Positions 8,619 to 16,774 of a stretch of 64,000 nt of DNA are shown here, one piece after another; position 1 is the first letter of the stretch; the number at the start of each line of letters is the position of its first letter. A program made the translations under genes and the position numbers. This DNA comes from Brucella haematophila (GTDB taxonomy: Bacteria; Pseudomonadota; Alphaproteobacteria; Rhizobiales; Rhizobiaceae): positions 1 through 64,000 of the forward strand of contig NZ_VCPE01000022.1 in NCBI RefSeq assembly GCF_005938105.1, read 5' to 3'. The notes beneath the pieces were generated by a model. That model had not been told where the DNA came from. It made no database searches and was given only the letters and a program-made list of their open reading frames with translations.

Positions 8619-9095
8619 TTAGTCCTTGGGCGGCTCCACCACGGCAATCGTCAGCCAGGTGGCCGTCAAGGCAGGCTTCAGCGAATTCTCGATTTCGAGC
8701 GTCACATCGTAATAGTTCACGACTCTTCCCGATGGGCGAATATCGGCATCGGCCAGCTTGAAGCGCGCACGCACCCGTGCACCGGTCTTCACCGGCGACT
8801 GGAAGCGCAGCTTGTCGAAGCCGTAATTGATGCCCATGGTCGCGCCTTCCAGCATGGGCAGCGCTTCATAGGCCAGCGTGGACAATAGCGACAGCGTCAG
8901 AAAGCCATGCGCAATGGTGCCGCCAAAAGGCGTTTCGTTAGCGGCGCGTTCCGGATCGACATGGATGAACTGATGATCGTCCGTCGCATCCGCGAACTGG
9001 TTGATCATTTCCTGCGTGACTTCGCGCCACTCGGAACATCCGATTTCCGTGCCGATTGCGTCGCGCAACTGATCGAGCGTGATTGCGTCTTTCAT
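8619..9095 (-). CDS. MaoC-like hot-dog dehydratase
   Basis: 158 residues from the ATG at 9095. The open frame runs on to 9272, but that part comes from a palindromic repeat (9153-9292). The hydratase-2 signature is clear: FADATDDHQFIHVDPERA, with the catalytic Asp/His pair (D in ATDDHQ and H in FIHVD), followed by FGGTIAHGFLTLSLL. The family hydrates trans-2-enoyl-CoA to (R)-3-hydroxyacyl-CoA or acts on related thioesters. Single-domain members of this size are often called NodN-like or PhaJ-like. No beta-oxidation or PHA gene is adjacent. Confidence 0.88.
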   Translation of the reverse strand: MKDAITLDQLRDAIGTEIGCSEWREVTQEMINQFADATDDHQFIHVDPERAANETPFGGTIAHGFLTLSLLSTLAYEALPMLEGATMGINYGFDKLRFQSPVKTGARVRARFKLADADIRPSGRVVNYYDVTLEIENSLKPALTATWLTIAVVEPPKD

Positions 9096-9152
9096 TCGCT
9101 GGCCATTCCTGCTGAACTGATTTGCCTTCTGTTTAACCCATAGCGCGCTTAG

Positions 9153-9292
9153 TGTCTGAATCAAAAAGCGACAGGCCGTGGCGAAAATGGTGATTTCGAG
9201 AACCGGAGCGCAGCGTACATTTGGGTACGTGAGCCTAGGTAAGCGCAGAAATTGCCATTTGCAGACCGGCATGGCGACTTTTGGATCAGACG
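9153..9292. repeat. Palindromic intergenic repeat, family A, copy 1
   Basis: About 140 bp with imperfect terminal inverted repeats: GTCTGAATCAAAAAGCG at 9153-9169 against CGACTTTTGGATCAGAC at 9275-9292. A central hairpin carries ACCGGAGCGCAGCGTAC, then TTTGGGTACGTGAGC. Related copies are at 14938-15080, 20487-20624 (inverted) and 59056-59197. It lies between the MaoC gene start and the end of the HAD gene. It resembles the Bru-RS type palindromes known from Brucella, but that identity was not checked. Confidence 0.75.
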
Positions 9293-9293
9293 C

Positions 9294-9965
9294 TTAGGCG
9301 GCAACCAGAATTTCCCGCGCAATATCATCCCAATGCGTGAAAACCTGATGCGCGCCCTTGGACGAAAGGCGCTCGGCGTGGCCGTCATAGGTATGCGCGC
9401 CGCCGGTATAGCCAAATGCGGTCATGCCCGCTGCAATTGCGCCTTCGACGCCGAAGGGCGAATCCTCGATCACCACGCAGCGCGACGGGTCAACGCCCAT
9501 CTTGTCGGCTGCGAACAGAAACAGATCCGGCGCAGGCTTGCCGCGCTTGACCATGGTTGACGAATAAACGGCATCGCCGAAATAATGGTTGATGCCGGTC
9601 TTCTCCAGACTGAACGCAATGCGCTCCGGATGCGAGGAAGAGGCCACGCAACGCTTCTGCGGCAGTTCACGCAGGAAGCTCGCGATGCCAACGGTCGGCT
9701 CCAGCGCTTCGGCAAACAAGGTTCGGGTGGCAGGCCAGAATTCGCCATCGACGCCATCCGGCAGGCGATGGCCGGTCATATCCTCGATCATCTTCATGAT
9801 ATCGGCCTGTTTCATGCCGATGCCCTTGGCCACCGTGCCCTGCGGCAGTTCCATGCCGTGATTGGCATAGACGCGCTCGAAAGCGAGGCAGGACAGAACT
9901 TCGCTATCGACGAGAACGCCGTCACAATCGAAGATCACCAGATCAAAGGGGGATACACTGCTCAT
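9294..9965 (-). CDS. HAD-superfamily (subfamily IA) phosphatase
   Basis: 223 residues. Motif I is DLVIFDCDGVLVDSE (nucleophile Asp near residue 13), motif II is ASSSHPER (residues ~109-116), the motif III Lys is in KRGKPAPDLF, and motif IV is VVIEDSPFGVEGA. This matches the beta-phosphoglucomutase/sugar-phosphatase group (GPH/YniC-like). The small helical cap between motifs I and II is intact. It is divergent from the SAF-domain dehydrogenase at 10195, so the two may share a regulatory region and a sugar-acid pathway; that link is inference. Confidence 0.88.
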   Translation of the reverse strand: MSSVSPFDLVIFDCDGVLVDSEVLSCLAFERVYANHGMELPQGTVAKGIGMKQADIMKMIEDMTGHRLPDGVDGEFWPATRTLFAEALEPTVGIASFLRELPQKRCVASSSHPERIAFSLEKTGINHYFGDAVYSSTMVKRGKPAPDLFLFAADKMGVDPSRCVVIEDSPFGVEGAIAAGMTAFGYTGGAHTYDGHAERLSSKGAHQVFTHWDDIAREILVAA

Positions 9966-10057
9966 TTTGGCTCCAGTGGCCCTATAAAGGGATGCATATT
10001 TTGTCGCGCAGATTGGGGATGCGCGCTTGTCGGTGTTGATATAGAGACTGTTGGTCT

Positions 10058-10071
10058 ATTACGCACGTAAT
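10058..10071. promoter_or_regulatory. Palindrome in the divergent HAD / dehydrogenase promoter region
   Basis: ATTACG (10058-10063), spacer CA, CGTAAT (10066-10071): a perfect inverted repeat in an otherwise AT-rich divergent region. It could be an operator for a local regulator, but none is encoded next to it. Confidence 0.4.
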
Positions 10072-10109
10072 TCAACACGAACGTGACAATATTACCGATT
10101 ACCGGCCAG

Positions 10110-10153
10110 GCATTCCCAGCAAAAGTGTGAAGCGGTTTTGCGTTTGGGAATGC
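10110..10153. repeat. Palindromic repeat, family B (RIME-like half element)
   Basis: GCATTCCCA (10110-10118) pairs perfectly with TGGGAATGC (10145-10153) around the family core AAAAGTGTGAAGCGGTTTT. The same core occurs at 57793-57837, 42340-42383 (inverted) and, degenerate, near 20230 and 20423. Here it is in the 5' leader of the dehydrogenase gene. Confidence 0.65.
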
Positions 10154-10194
10154 GTAGATACAAAATTGCGGCCATTAGCTTTGCGGAGAGTTTC

Positions 10195-11511
10195 ATGACG
10201 ACAAATGTGGCATTGGTTGGACTGGCACGCGATCTTGCAGCGCGGGCTGAAACCGGCAAGCCGATCCGCATCGGTCTGATTGGCGCTGGCGAGATGGGCA
10301 CTGACATCGTCACGCAGGTGGCAAGGATGCAGGGCATTGAAGTCGGAGCACTTTCTGCCCGCAGGCTACCCAACACGTTCAAAGCTGTGCGCACGGCCTA
10401 TGGCGACGAAGAAAACGCGCAGGAAGCCAATAGCGAAGCGGCAATGACCCGCGCTATCGAGAATGGCAAGATCGCCGTCACCGGCGACAATGACCTGATC
10501 CTCTCCAACCCGCTGATCGACGTTGTCATCGACGCCACCGGCATTCCGGAAGTGGGTGCGGAAACCGGCATCAAGGCGATCCGCAACGGCAAGCATCTCG
10601 TCATGATGAATGTCGAAGCCGATGTCACCATCGGGCCCTATCTCAAGGCCGAGGCCGACAAGCAGGGCGTGATCTATTCGCTGGGCGCTGGCGATGAGCC
10701 TTCATCCTGCATGGAGCTGATCGAATTCGTGTCCGCCATGGGCCACAAGGTGGTAGCCGCCGGCAAGGGCAAGAACAATCCGCTCAATTTCGATGCGATC
10801 CCCGACGATTATCAGGAGGAGGCGGACCGCCGGAACATGAATGTCCGCCTGCTGGTGGAATTCATCGACGGCTCCAAGACGATGGTTGAAATGGCGGCCA
10901 TCGCCAACGCCACCGGGCTTGTGCCGGACATTGCCGGCATGCACGGCCCCAGAGCCGCAATCGACGAGCTGAACCGCACCCTGATCCCGAAGGAAGACGG
11001 CGGTGTTCTCAACAAGTCGGGCGTGGTCGATTATTCCATCGGGCGCGGCGTATCGCCGGGCGTCTTCGTCATTGCCAAGATGGAGCATCCCCGCCTGGTC
11101 GAGCGTCTGGAAGATTTGAAGATGGGCAAAGGCCCCTATTTCACCTTTCACCGCCCTTTCCACCTCACCTCGCTGGAAGTGCCTCTGACCGTGGCGCGCG
11201 TGGTGCTGCACGGCAAAACCGATATGGTGCCATTGCCGAAGCCGGTGGCGGAAGTCTGCGCGGTTGCCAAGAAGGATCTGCAGCCGGGCGACCGTCTCGA
11301 TGCCATTGGCCAATATTGCTATCGCTCGTGGATCATGACGACGCCTGAAGCCCGCGCGGCCAAGGCTATTCCCTGCGGCCTGCTCCAGAACGGCTCGGTC
11401 ATCGCGCCGATCAAGAAGGGCGAACTCATCACCTATGCCAATGCTGCACCGCAGCCTGGCTCGAAGATCGCCGAACTGCGCGCTTTGCAGGATGCGATGT
11501 TAGGGGAGTAA
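10195..11511 (+). CDS. NAD(P)-dependent homoserine-dehydrogenase-like oxidoreductase with C-terminal SAF domain
   Basis: 438 residues from the ATG at 10195, preceded by GCGGAGAG. The N-terminal Rossmann motif is IRIGLIGAGEMGTDIV (residues 23-38). A homoserine-dehydrogenase-type middle follows (VVIDATGIPEVGAE, KHLVMMNVEADVTIG, YSLGAGDEPSSCMELIEF). The last ~90 residues (VCAVAKKDLQPGDRLDAIG to GSVIAPIKKGELIT) are a SAF (FlgA/antifreeze-like) domain. Proteins of this architecture occur in sugar-acid catabolism, where some are oxidoreductases or oxidoisomerases. The last residues (LGE and stop) are encoded by the start of the octamer array at 11502. Confidence 0.82.
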   Translation: MTTNVALVGLARDLAARAETGKPIRIGLIGAGEMGTDIVTQVARMQGIEVGALSARRLPNTFKAVRTAYGDEENAQEANSEAAMTRAIENGKIAVTGDNDLILSNPLIDVVIDATGIPEVGAETGIKAIRNGKHLVMMNVEADVTIGPYLKAEADKQGVIYSLGAGDEPSSCMELIEFVSAMGHKVVAAGKGKNNPLNFDAIPDDYQEEADRRNMNVRLLVEFIDGSKTMVEMAAIANATGLVPDIAGMHGPRAAIDELNRTLIPKEDGGVLNKSGVVDYSIGRGVSPGVFVIAKMEHPRLVERLEDLKMGKGPYFTFHRPFHLTSLEVPLTVARVVLHGKTDMVPLPKPVAEVCAVAKKDLQPGDRLDAIGQYCYRSWIMTTPEARAAKAIPCGLLQNGSVIAPIKKGELITYANAAPQPGSKIAELRALQDAMLGE

Positions 11512-11655
11512 GGGAGTAAGGGAGTAAGGGAGTAAGGGAGTAAGGGAGTAAGGGAGTAAGGGAGTAAGGGAGTAAGGGAGTAAGAAAATGCGGTCCGTAT
11601 ATTTGCAAGTCAAACATACTGCCCTATTCCCCTACTCCCCTATTCCCTTCCTAGT
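11502..11655. repeat. Inverted octamer-repeat element 1 (8-bp VNTR) between convergent genes
   Basis: Forward arm 11502-11584: about ten copies of an 8-bp unit (AAGGGAGT, first unit AGGGGAGT). Spacer of ~33 bp, then reverse arm 11618-11655 with complementary octamers (ACTGCCCT ATTCCCCT ACTCCCCT ATTCCCTT). The stop codon of the dehydrogenase is inside the first forward octamer and the TAG of pntB is at the edge of the reverse arm. Brucella carries the related octamer AGGGCAGT at its HOOF-print VNTR loci; AGGGCAGT itself occurs here as the complement of ACTGCCCT. Arms can pair to form a terminator-like hairpin. Confidence 0.85.
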
Positions 11656-13051
11656 GGTCCAACGCCTTCACAATGCTCTCGACCATCTTCTTCGCATCAG
11701 CGAAGAGCATCATGGTGTTATCGCGGAAGAACAGTTCGTTTTCCACGCCCGCATAGCCGGAGCCCATGCCGCGCTTGATGAACAGAACCGTGCCTGCCTT
11801 GTCGACATCAAGGATCGGCATGCCGAAGATCGGTGACTTCGGATCGGTCTTCGCAGCCGGATTGGTGACGTCATTTGCGCCGATCACGAAAGCCACATCG
11901 GCCTGCGCGAATTCCGAATTGATGTCTTCCAGCTCGAACACTTCATCGTAAGGCACGTTGGCCTCAGCCAGCAGCACGTTCATATGGCCTGGCATACGAC
12001 CCGCCACCGGATGGATGGCGTATTTGACTTCCACGCCTTCCGCCTTGAGCTTGTCGGCCATTTCACGCAGCGCGTGCTGGGCCTGCGCCACCGCCATGCC
12101 GTAGCCCGGTACGATGATGACCTTGGAAGCGTTCTTCATGATGAAGGCCGCATCGTCGGCAGAACCCTGCTTGACCGGACGCTGTTCAACCTCGCCAGCC
12201 GGACCGCCAGACGTATCGCCGCCAAAGCCGCCAAGAATGACCGAGATGAACGAGCGGTTCATGCCCTTACACATGATGTAGGACAGGATCGCGCCCGACG
12301 AACCAACCAGCGCGCCGGTGATAATCAGCGCCAGATTGCCAAGCGTGAAGCCGATGCCTGCCGCTGCCCAGCCCGAATAGGAATTGAGCATGGAGACCAC
12401 GACCGGCATGTCTGCACCGCCGATTGGCACGATGATCAGCACACCAAATACCAGCGACAGAAGCACGATCAGCCAGAACACGAAATGGCTTTCGGTGTTC
12501 ACCAGCACAACGACCAGCACCACGATGGCTGCGGCCAGCGCGGCATTGATGACATGACGTCCCGGCAGCATGATCGGCTTGCCCGACATGCGACCATCAA
12601 GCTTGAGGAAGGCGATGATCGAGCCGGTGAAAGTGATCGCGCCGATGGCGACGCCCAGCGACATTTCGATCAGCGCCTGACCATGAATCTGGCCTACTTC
12701 GCCGATACCGAAGGAATGCGGCGAGTAAATTGCGGCGGCGGCCACCAGAACGGCAGCAAGGCCGATCAGCGAGTGGAACGCGGCCACGAGCTGCGGCATT
12801 GCCGTCATGGCGATGCGGCGCGCAATGACTGCACCGATGCCGCCACCAATGGCGATGCCGATGACGATCAGCGCCAGACCGCCGAAGCTTGGACGCGCCA
12901 ACAGAAGCGTGGTGACGATGGAAATCGCCATACCAATCATGCCGTACATATTGCCCTGACGGCTGGTCGTCGGATGCGACAGGCCGCGCAGCGCCAGAAT
13001 GAACAGCACGCCGGAGACGAGGTAAAGGAAGGCTGCGAGATTAACGCTCAT
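11651..13051 (-). CDS. pntB: NAD(P) transhydrogenase subunit beta
   Basis: 466 residues. The N-terminal half is a run of eight or nine transmembrane helices (domain II). The C-terminal ~190 residues are the NADP(H)-binding domain III, with VPGYGMAVAQAQHALREM, HPVAGRMPGHMNVLLAEA and VIGANDVTNPAA. The protein uses the proton gradient to drive hydride transfer from NADH to NADP+, supplying NADPH. It is the last gene of pntAA-pntAB-pntB, 12 bp after pntAB. Its stop codon abuts the octamer element at 11618-11655, which probably serves as its terminator. Confidence 0.96.
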   Translation of the reverse strand: MSVNLAAFLYLVSGVLFILALRGLSHPTTSRQGNMYGMIGMAISIVTTLLLARPSFGGLALIVIGIAIGGGIGAVIARRIAMTAMPQLVAAFHSLIGLAAVLVAAAAIYSPHSFGIGEVGQIHGQALIEMSLGVAIGAITFTGSIIAFLKLDGRMSGKPIMLPGRHVINAALAAAIVVLVVVLVNTESHFVFWLIVLLSLVFGVLIIVPIGGADMPVVVSMLNSYSGWAAAGIGFTLGNLALIITGALVGSSGAILSYIMCKGMNRSFISVILGGFGGDTSGGPAGEVEQRPVKQGSADDAAFIMKNASKVIIVPGYGMAVAQAQHALREMADKLKAEGVEVKYAIHPVAGRMPGHMNVLLAEANVPYDEVFELEDINSEFAQADVAFVIGANDVTNPAAKTDPKSPIFGMPILDVDKAGTVLFIKRGMGSGYAGVENELFFRDNTMMLFADAKKMVESIVKALDH

Positions 13052-13063
13052 AATGGTTCAGCC

Positions 13064-13483
13064 TCACTTTTCTTTTTTCTTGTACATGGCGAGCATGCGC
13101 TGGGTGACCAGGAAGCCGCCAAAAATGTTGACGCTCGCCAGAATGAGCGCAATGAAACCGAAGCCGGTTGCCCAGCCCGAAAGCGAAAGGCCGACGGCCA
13201 GAAGCGCACCAACAACTATCACCGATGAAATGGCGTTGGTAACAGCCATCAGCGGGGTGTGCAGCGCGGGCGTAACCGACCACACGACGTAATAGCCGAC
13301 GAAAATCGCCAGAATGAAAATCGCAAAGCGGAACACGAACGGATCGATCGCGCCGCCCGATGCGGCATGCGCGGCAGCAGCCGCAGCATCACCCAGACCA
13401 CCGGCGTTTTCCGCAGCCTGACGGACAGCATCTGCGGCCTGGTTCAAGCTCTCAAGAGCTTTATCGAGACTAGTTTCGGCCAT
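13064..13483 (-). CDS. pntAB: NAD(P) transhydrogenase subunit alpha, part 2 (membrane)
   Basis: 139 residues. An Ala-rich hydrophilic N-terminus of ~45 residues ([20 protein letters not shown]) is followed by three or four transmembrane helices ([57 protein letters not shown]) and a basic tail. In alphaproteobacteria the alpha subunit is split and this piece supplies its membrane helices. The ATG overlaps the pntAA stop (TAATG), indicating translational coupling. The N-terminal extension is longer than in many homologues. Confidence 0.94.
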   Translation of the reverse strand: MAETSLDKALESLNQAADAVRQAAENAGGLGDAAAAAAHAASGGAIDPFVFRFAIFILAIFVGYYVVWSVTPALHTPLMAVTNAISSVIVVGALLAVGLSLSGWATGFGFIALILASVNIFGGFLVTQRMLAMYKKKEK

Positions 13484-14832
13484 TATGCCTCTCCTCCATC
13501 AACAGGAGACTTGGGGGAAGACGAAGACTTTGCGGCAGCCTTCGGTGCTTTTGCAGGCGCTTTTTTCGCTGCTTTCGGCGCCGGTTTGGCATCGCCGACT
13601 ACTTCTGCCTTCGCCACTTTCGGCTTCGGTGCCGCTTTCGGCTTGGCAGCGGGTTTGGCTGGCTTTTCGGCTGCAGGCGCGGCTGCGGCAGGCACAGCAT
13701 CAGCCTTGGCGAAAGCCGGATGCAGGATCGCGCCCTGATGGGTCAGAAGCGTTGCCTTGACCAGCTCGTCCTGCGGATCGATCTTGAGCAGCTTGGTTTC
13801 CTTGTCGACGAGCGTTTCAAGGAAAGCGATCAGGTTGCGCGCATAAAGCTGCGACGCGCTCGCGGCGATGCGGCCCGACATATTGAGATGGCCGACAATC
13901 CTGACGCCATTCACTTCGGCAACTTGACCGGGGATAGCGCCTTCGACATTGCCGCCGCGCTCGACGGCGAGATCGACCAGAACGGAACCCGGACGCATGG
14001 AAGCGACCATTTCCTTGGACACCAGACGCGGGGCCGGACGGCCCGGAATGAGCGCCGTGGTAATGACGATGTCCTGCTTGGCGATATGGTCGGCAACGAG
14101 TGCGGCCTGCTTCGCCTGATATTCCTTCGACATTTCCTTGGCATAACCGCCAGAGGTTTCGGCAGCCTTGAACTCATCATCCTCGACGGCGATGAATTTC
14201 GCGCCAAGCGAGGCAACCTGTTCCTTGGCAGCAGGGCGAACGTCGGTTGCCGTCACGACAGCACCGAGACGGCGTGCCGTTGCGATGGCCTGAAGACCGG
14301 CAACGCCTGCGCCCATCACGAAGACCTTGGCGGCGGGAACCGTACCGGCTGCCGTCATCATCATCGGCATGGCGCGGTCATAAACTTCCGCCGCGTCGAT
14401 CACAGCCTGATAACCGGCAAGGTTTGCCTGTGACGACAGCACGTCCATCACCTGCGCACGGGTGATGCGCGGCATGAACTCCATGGTGAAAGCAGAAATT
14501 CCGGCCCTGGCAAGTGCCGCCACCGCATCTTCATGACCATAGGGATCAAGCATGGCAAACAGTGCTGCGCCCGATTTATACCCTTTGAGTTCCGTATCCG
14601 TGGGACGGCGCACTTTCAAAATGACGTCTGCCGTTTTGGCATCTGCCGTCGTGCCTATACGGGCACCGGCTGCCGCAAATTCGGCATCGGGAATGCGCGA
14701 TTTCTCACCAGCGCTTTTTTCGACGACGACATCGAAGCCGAGCGCGATGAATTTCTTCACCGTCTCCGCCGATGCCGCAACGCGTGTCTCGTTGGGGTCA
14801 CTCTCTAGCGGGATAAATAACGTCTGGGCCAA
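13483..14832 (-). CDS. pntAA: NAD(P) transhydrogenase subunit alpha, part 1 (NAD-binding)
   Basis: 449 residues beginning at a TTG (AAGGGAAACCAGC precedes it), [19 protein letters not shown]. This is the soluble NAD(H)-binding domain I with the alanine-dehydrogenase-like motif [22 protein letters not shown] (residues ~170-191) and the [15 protein letters not shown] loop that contacts domain III. The last ~65 residues are an Ala/Lys/Pro-rich low-complexity tail ([19 protein letters not shown]...) ending [11 protein letters not shown], reminiscent of lipoyl-domain linkers and longer than the core needs; it could tether domain I to the membrane part. First gene of the operon. Confidence 0.95.
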   Translation of the reverse strand: MAQTLFIPLESDPNETRVAASAETVKKFIALGFDVVVEKSAGEKSRIPDAEFAAAGARIGTTADAKTADVILKVRRPTDTELKGYKSGAALFAMLDPYGHEDAVAALARAGISAFTMEFMPRITRAQVMDVLSSQANLAGYQAVIDAAEVYDRAMPMMMTAAGTVPAAKVFVMGAGVAGLQAIATARRLGAVVTATDVRPAAKEQVASLGAKFIAVEDDEFKAAETSGGYAKEMSKEYQAKQAALVADHIAKQDIVITTALIPGRPAPRLVSKEMVASMRPGSVLVDLAVERGGNVEGAIPGQVAEVNGVRIVGHLNMSGRIAASASQLYARNLIAFLETLVDKETKLLKIDPQDELVKATLLTHQGAILHPAFAKADAVPAAAAPAAEKPAKPAAKPKAAPKPKVAKAEVVGDAKPAPKAAKKAPAKAPKAAAKSSSSPKSPVDGGEA

Positions 14833-14937
14833 GCTGGTTTCCCTTTCATGGTCTTAATCCGGGCTTGATCCGGCCTTGCGGTCGGGCAGAATTGCGAGCC
14901 TCTCAAATGAGACTCTTTTCGAAAGAATTGAGATTGA

Positions 14938-15080
14938 CACTACAGTTGCAAATTCGTCAGGCCGTGGCGAAACGAGTGATTTTCGAGCACCGGAGCGGAG
15001 CGTACTTTTGGGTACGTGAGCACCGGTGCGCAGGAAATCGCGCGTTGCAGCCCGGCATGGCGAAGAATGCGACTGTAGTG
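14938..15080. repeat. Palindromic intergenic repeat, family A, copy 2
   Basis: Ends are near-perfect inverted repeats: CACTACAGTTGC (14938-14949) and GCGACTGTAGTG (15069-15080). The core is CACCGGAGCGGAGCGTAC, then TTTTGGGTACGTGAGCACCGG, and the flanking GGCCGTGGCGAAA ... CCCGGCATGGCGAA is shared with copy 1. It fills much of the gap upstream of pntAA (14833-15219), so it may lie in the operon's 5' region or between its promoter and the gene to its right. Confidence 0.75.
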
Positions 15081-15219
15081 CTAAGACATGCATAAAACCT
15101 CGGCATAGTAACCCATGCCAAGGCATTCGATCAAATCATGCGGGGTTAATCCCGGTTCGCTCTTAAATCTTGCAGCATTTTCGCAAGGCCGGATGTTGCC
15201 ATCTGGCCGCATCAATGCG

Positions 15220-15441
15220 CTAGAGGATGAACCAGGCGGCGACGCAGACTAGGACAAAAAGAATGGTCGCGGAAAAGAAACCACCAGCGAAAAAGCCGAA
15301 CGCCATGGCAATCATAAGGGCGACAACCGCCACCGTGCCCCATTTAAACAGGCCCGTGAAACCGGCATAAGTTTTCTCATGCTCAGCATAGTCCATCGGT
15401 GCGCCAAGTTCAGCCGGAGCCGTCGTATGATGTTCTGCCAT
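15220..15441 (-). CDS. aa3-type cytochrome c oxidase subunit IV (small)
   Basis: 73 residues from the ATG at 15441, with GGTGGAACGAAA before it; the frame is open five codons further. The N-terminal segment MDYAEHEKTYAGFTGLFKW is the signature of the small bacterial aa3 oxidase subunit IV family. Two hydrophobic segments follow (GTVAVVALMIAMAFGFFAGG and SATILFVLVCVAAWFIL). The protein lies at the edge of the terminal oxidase in the inner membrane and is not needed for catalysis in studied species. It is not next to the main cox genes here. Confidence 0.88.
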   Translation of the reverse strand: MAEHHTTAPAELGAPMDYAEHEKTYAGFTGLFKWGTVAVVALMIAMAFGFFAGGFFSATILFVLVCVAAWFIL

Positions 15442-15670
15442 TTTCGTTCCACCCATTCAGATTTTCCACCCAACATCGATGATGTTAAGCGAAAACACCT
15501 GCAATCTTCAATCTGCACACAACAAAAGCCCGGCACGAACGCCAAGTCTTTTCGTCGCAGCAACCCTCTCTCTCCGCGTAAAGCGGTTCCGCAGTCTTCG
15601 TAAATCGGATTCGCGCAATGCGCTACATCTAATTATTTAGAACACTGCCTATAGAACGCATAGTAATCGC

Positions 15671-16417
15671 TTATACGCCCAGTCCCGTATATTTCGCAGT
15701 CGGCAATATCGTCAGCGGCACAACAGTGCTGCGTCTATCGGCAAACATCGCCTGCCGCTCGCGCGGCAATGATTTGAAGAATGGAAAGCGCACCGCAACC
15801 GCATCGCGGATATTGCGGATCGGCGCGGCACCCAACCCGACCTTGATGCCATAGCCTGCATGCTCACGCGCATCGGCCATCATCGACGTGCCGAAAATGC
15901 GCTTGTAAAATGCCATATGCTCCGGCTTGACCGAGGCAAGGCATTGATCTGCAACGAAAAATTCCGACGCCATCGCAGCAATACGCAATGTGATATAGGG
16001 GATGGCCGGGTACTCGCTCAGCAACTCCGGATCGGCGGCAAAGCGGGTCGGATCGACGAAATGCATGCCGCTATTGAGCAGCGGATCGAGAATATCGGGA
16101 AAAAGCGCATAGCTCGTTCCCTTGCGATGATCGGGCGTGATGTGATGAATACGCAATGTGCTCACGAGCTGCCCGTCGACATGCACCCCATAGACGAAAG
16201 CGTGGCTGTCCCGGTCAATATCGTCGACAATGGACGGCACTTCGGCCTCATCCATCACATTGCGGGTACGATAGGAGCGGTAGCGAAGCCGACCGATCTC
16301 TTCCAGATCTTCCGCATGGACGATCCGCCGATATTCAACACGATCCAGAAAATGCAGCAGCTGTCGCGCAAAATTGGATAGCGGCGGTTTCTCCCCCGAG
16401 ACAGCTGAATCAGTCAT
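15671..16417 (-). CDS. GNAT-fold N-acyl amino acid synthase-like protein (FeeM / autoinducer-synthase-like)
   Basis: 248 residues. The region VEYRRIVHAEDLEEIGRLRYRSY followed by VYGVHVDGQLVSTLRIHHI matches the N-acyl amino acid synthase FeeM / LuxI-like N-acyltransferase fold. It includes the long linker (FPDILDPLLNSGMHFVDPTRFA) and PYITLRIAAMASEFFVADQCLASV. Such enzymes transfer a fatty acyl group from acyl-ACP to an amino acid or a related amine. No LuxR-type regulator is adjacent. The product cannot be inferred; the annotation is at fold level. A palindrome at 16487-16504 lies ~70 bp upstream. Confidence 0.72.
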   Translation of the reverse strand: MTDSAVSGEKPPLSNFARQLLHFLDRVEYRRIVHAEDLEEIGRLRYRSYRTRNVMDEAEVPSIVDDIDRDSHAFVYGVHVDGQLVSTLRIHHITPDHRKGTSYALFPDILDPLLNSGMHFVDPTRFAADPELLSEYPAIPYITLRIAAMASEFFVADQCLASVKPEHMAFYKRIFGTSMMADAREHAGYGIKVGLGAAPIRNIRDAVAVRFPFFKSLPRERQAMFADRRSTVVPLTILPTAKYTGLGV

Positions 16418-16774
16418 ATAAGCGATTTCCGCACCATCAAATCATGCAAATCATACATTTCAATTCAGCGGCAGAATAAGCAGGTTTACCTTCATGTAAA
16501 GGTATAAGTTCAACTGCATATACGCCCCCGCGCCATTTTCCCGGCACAGTATTGCCACAGATTCGCCACATGGAAACAGCGTTTTTTCGATGCTCAGCGT
16601 GAGAAATGCGCTAGAAACCGCATTTCAGGGCCTTTTGCCATCTTTGCCGCAATGAGGTGCTCGCTCCGGAGCGAAATTCCTGATGAGCGGTACGAAATTC
16701 AGCCTGCCCCGTCCGCATCCGTCGCGCGCAATTGTCACGGGGTGCGGTCTGGCCAAAAAAGATCAGGCCGATGG
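16418..16774. other. Intergenic region upstream of the FeeM-like gene
   Basis: About 360 bp between the FeeM-like gene and the end of the GGDEF-EAL gene, both on the minus strand. It contains the palindrome at 16487-16504 and an imperfect GC-rich hairpin around GCTCGCTCCGGAGCGAA (16659-16676). No credible gene is present. Confidence 0.5.
16487..16504. promoter_or_regulatory. Candidate operator upstream of the FeeM-like gene
   Basis: TACCTT (16487-16492), spacer CATGTA, AAGGTA (16499-16504) is a perfect 6-6-6 inverted repeat, ~70 bp upstream of the FeeM-like start. Spaced ACCTT/AAGGT half-sites are common in MerR-family operators, but no MerR gene is nearby; assignment is speculative. Confidence 0.35.

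Noticed and set aside
11502-11584. Tandem repeats considered as a CRISPR array
   Set aside because: The unit is 8 bp with no spacers and no cas genes nearby; it is a VNTR-type octamer array.
11429-11617. Minus-strand frame with repeated TPLLPYSL
   Set aside because: It arises only because the complement of the octamer unit lacks stops in all frames.
11984-13228. 414-codon frame antisense to pntB
   Set aside because: The sense strand encodes a clear PntB; the antisense product is a low-complexity His/Arg/Asp-rich sequence.
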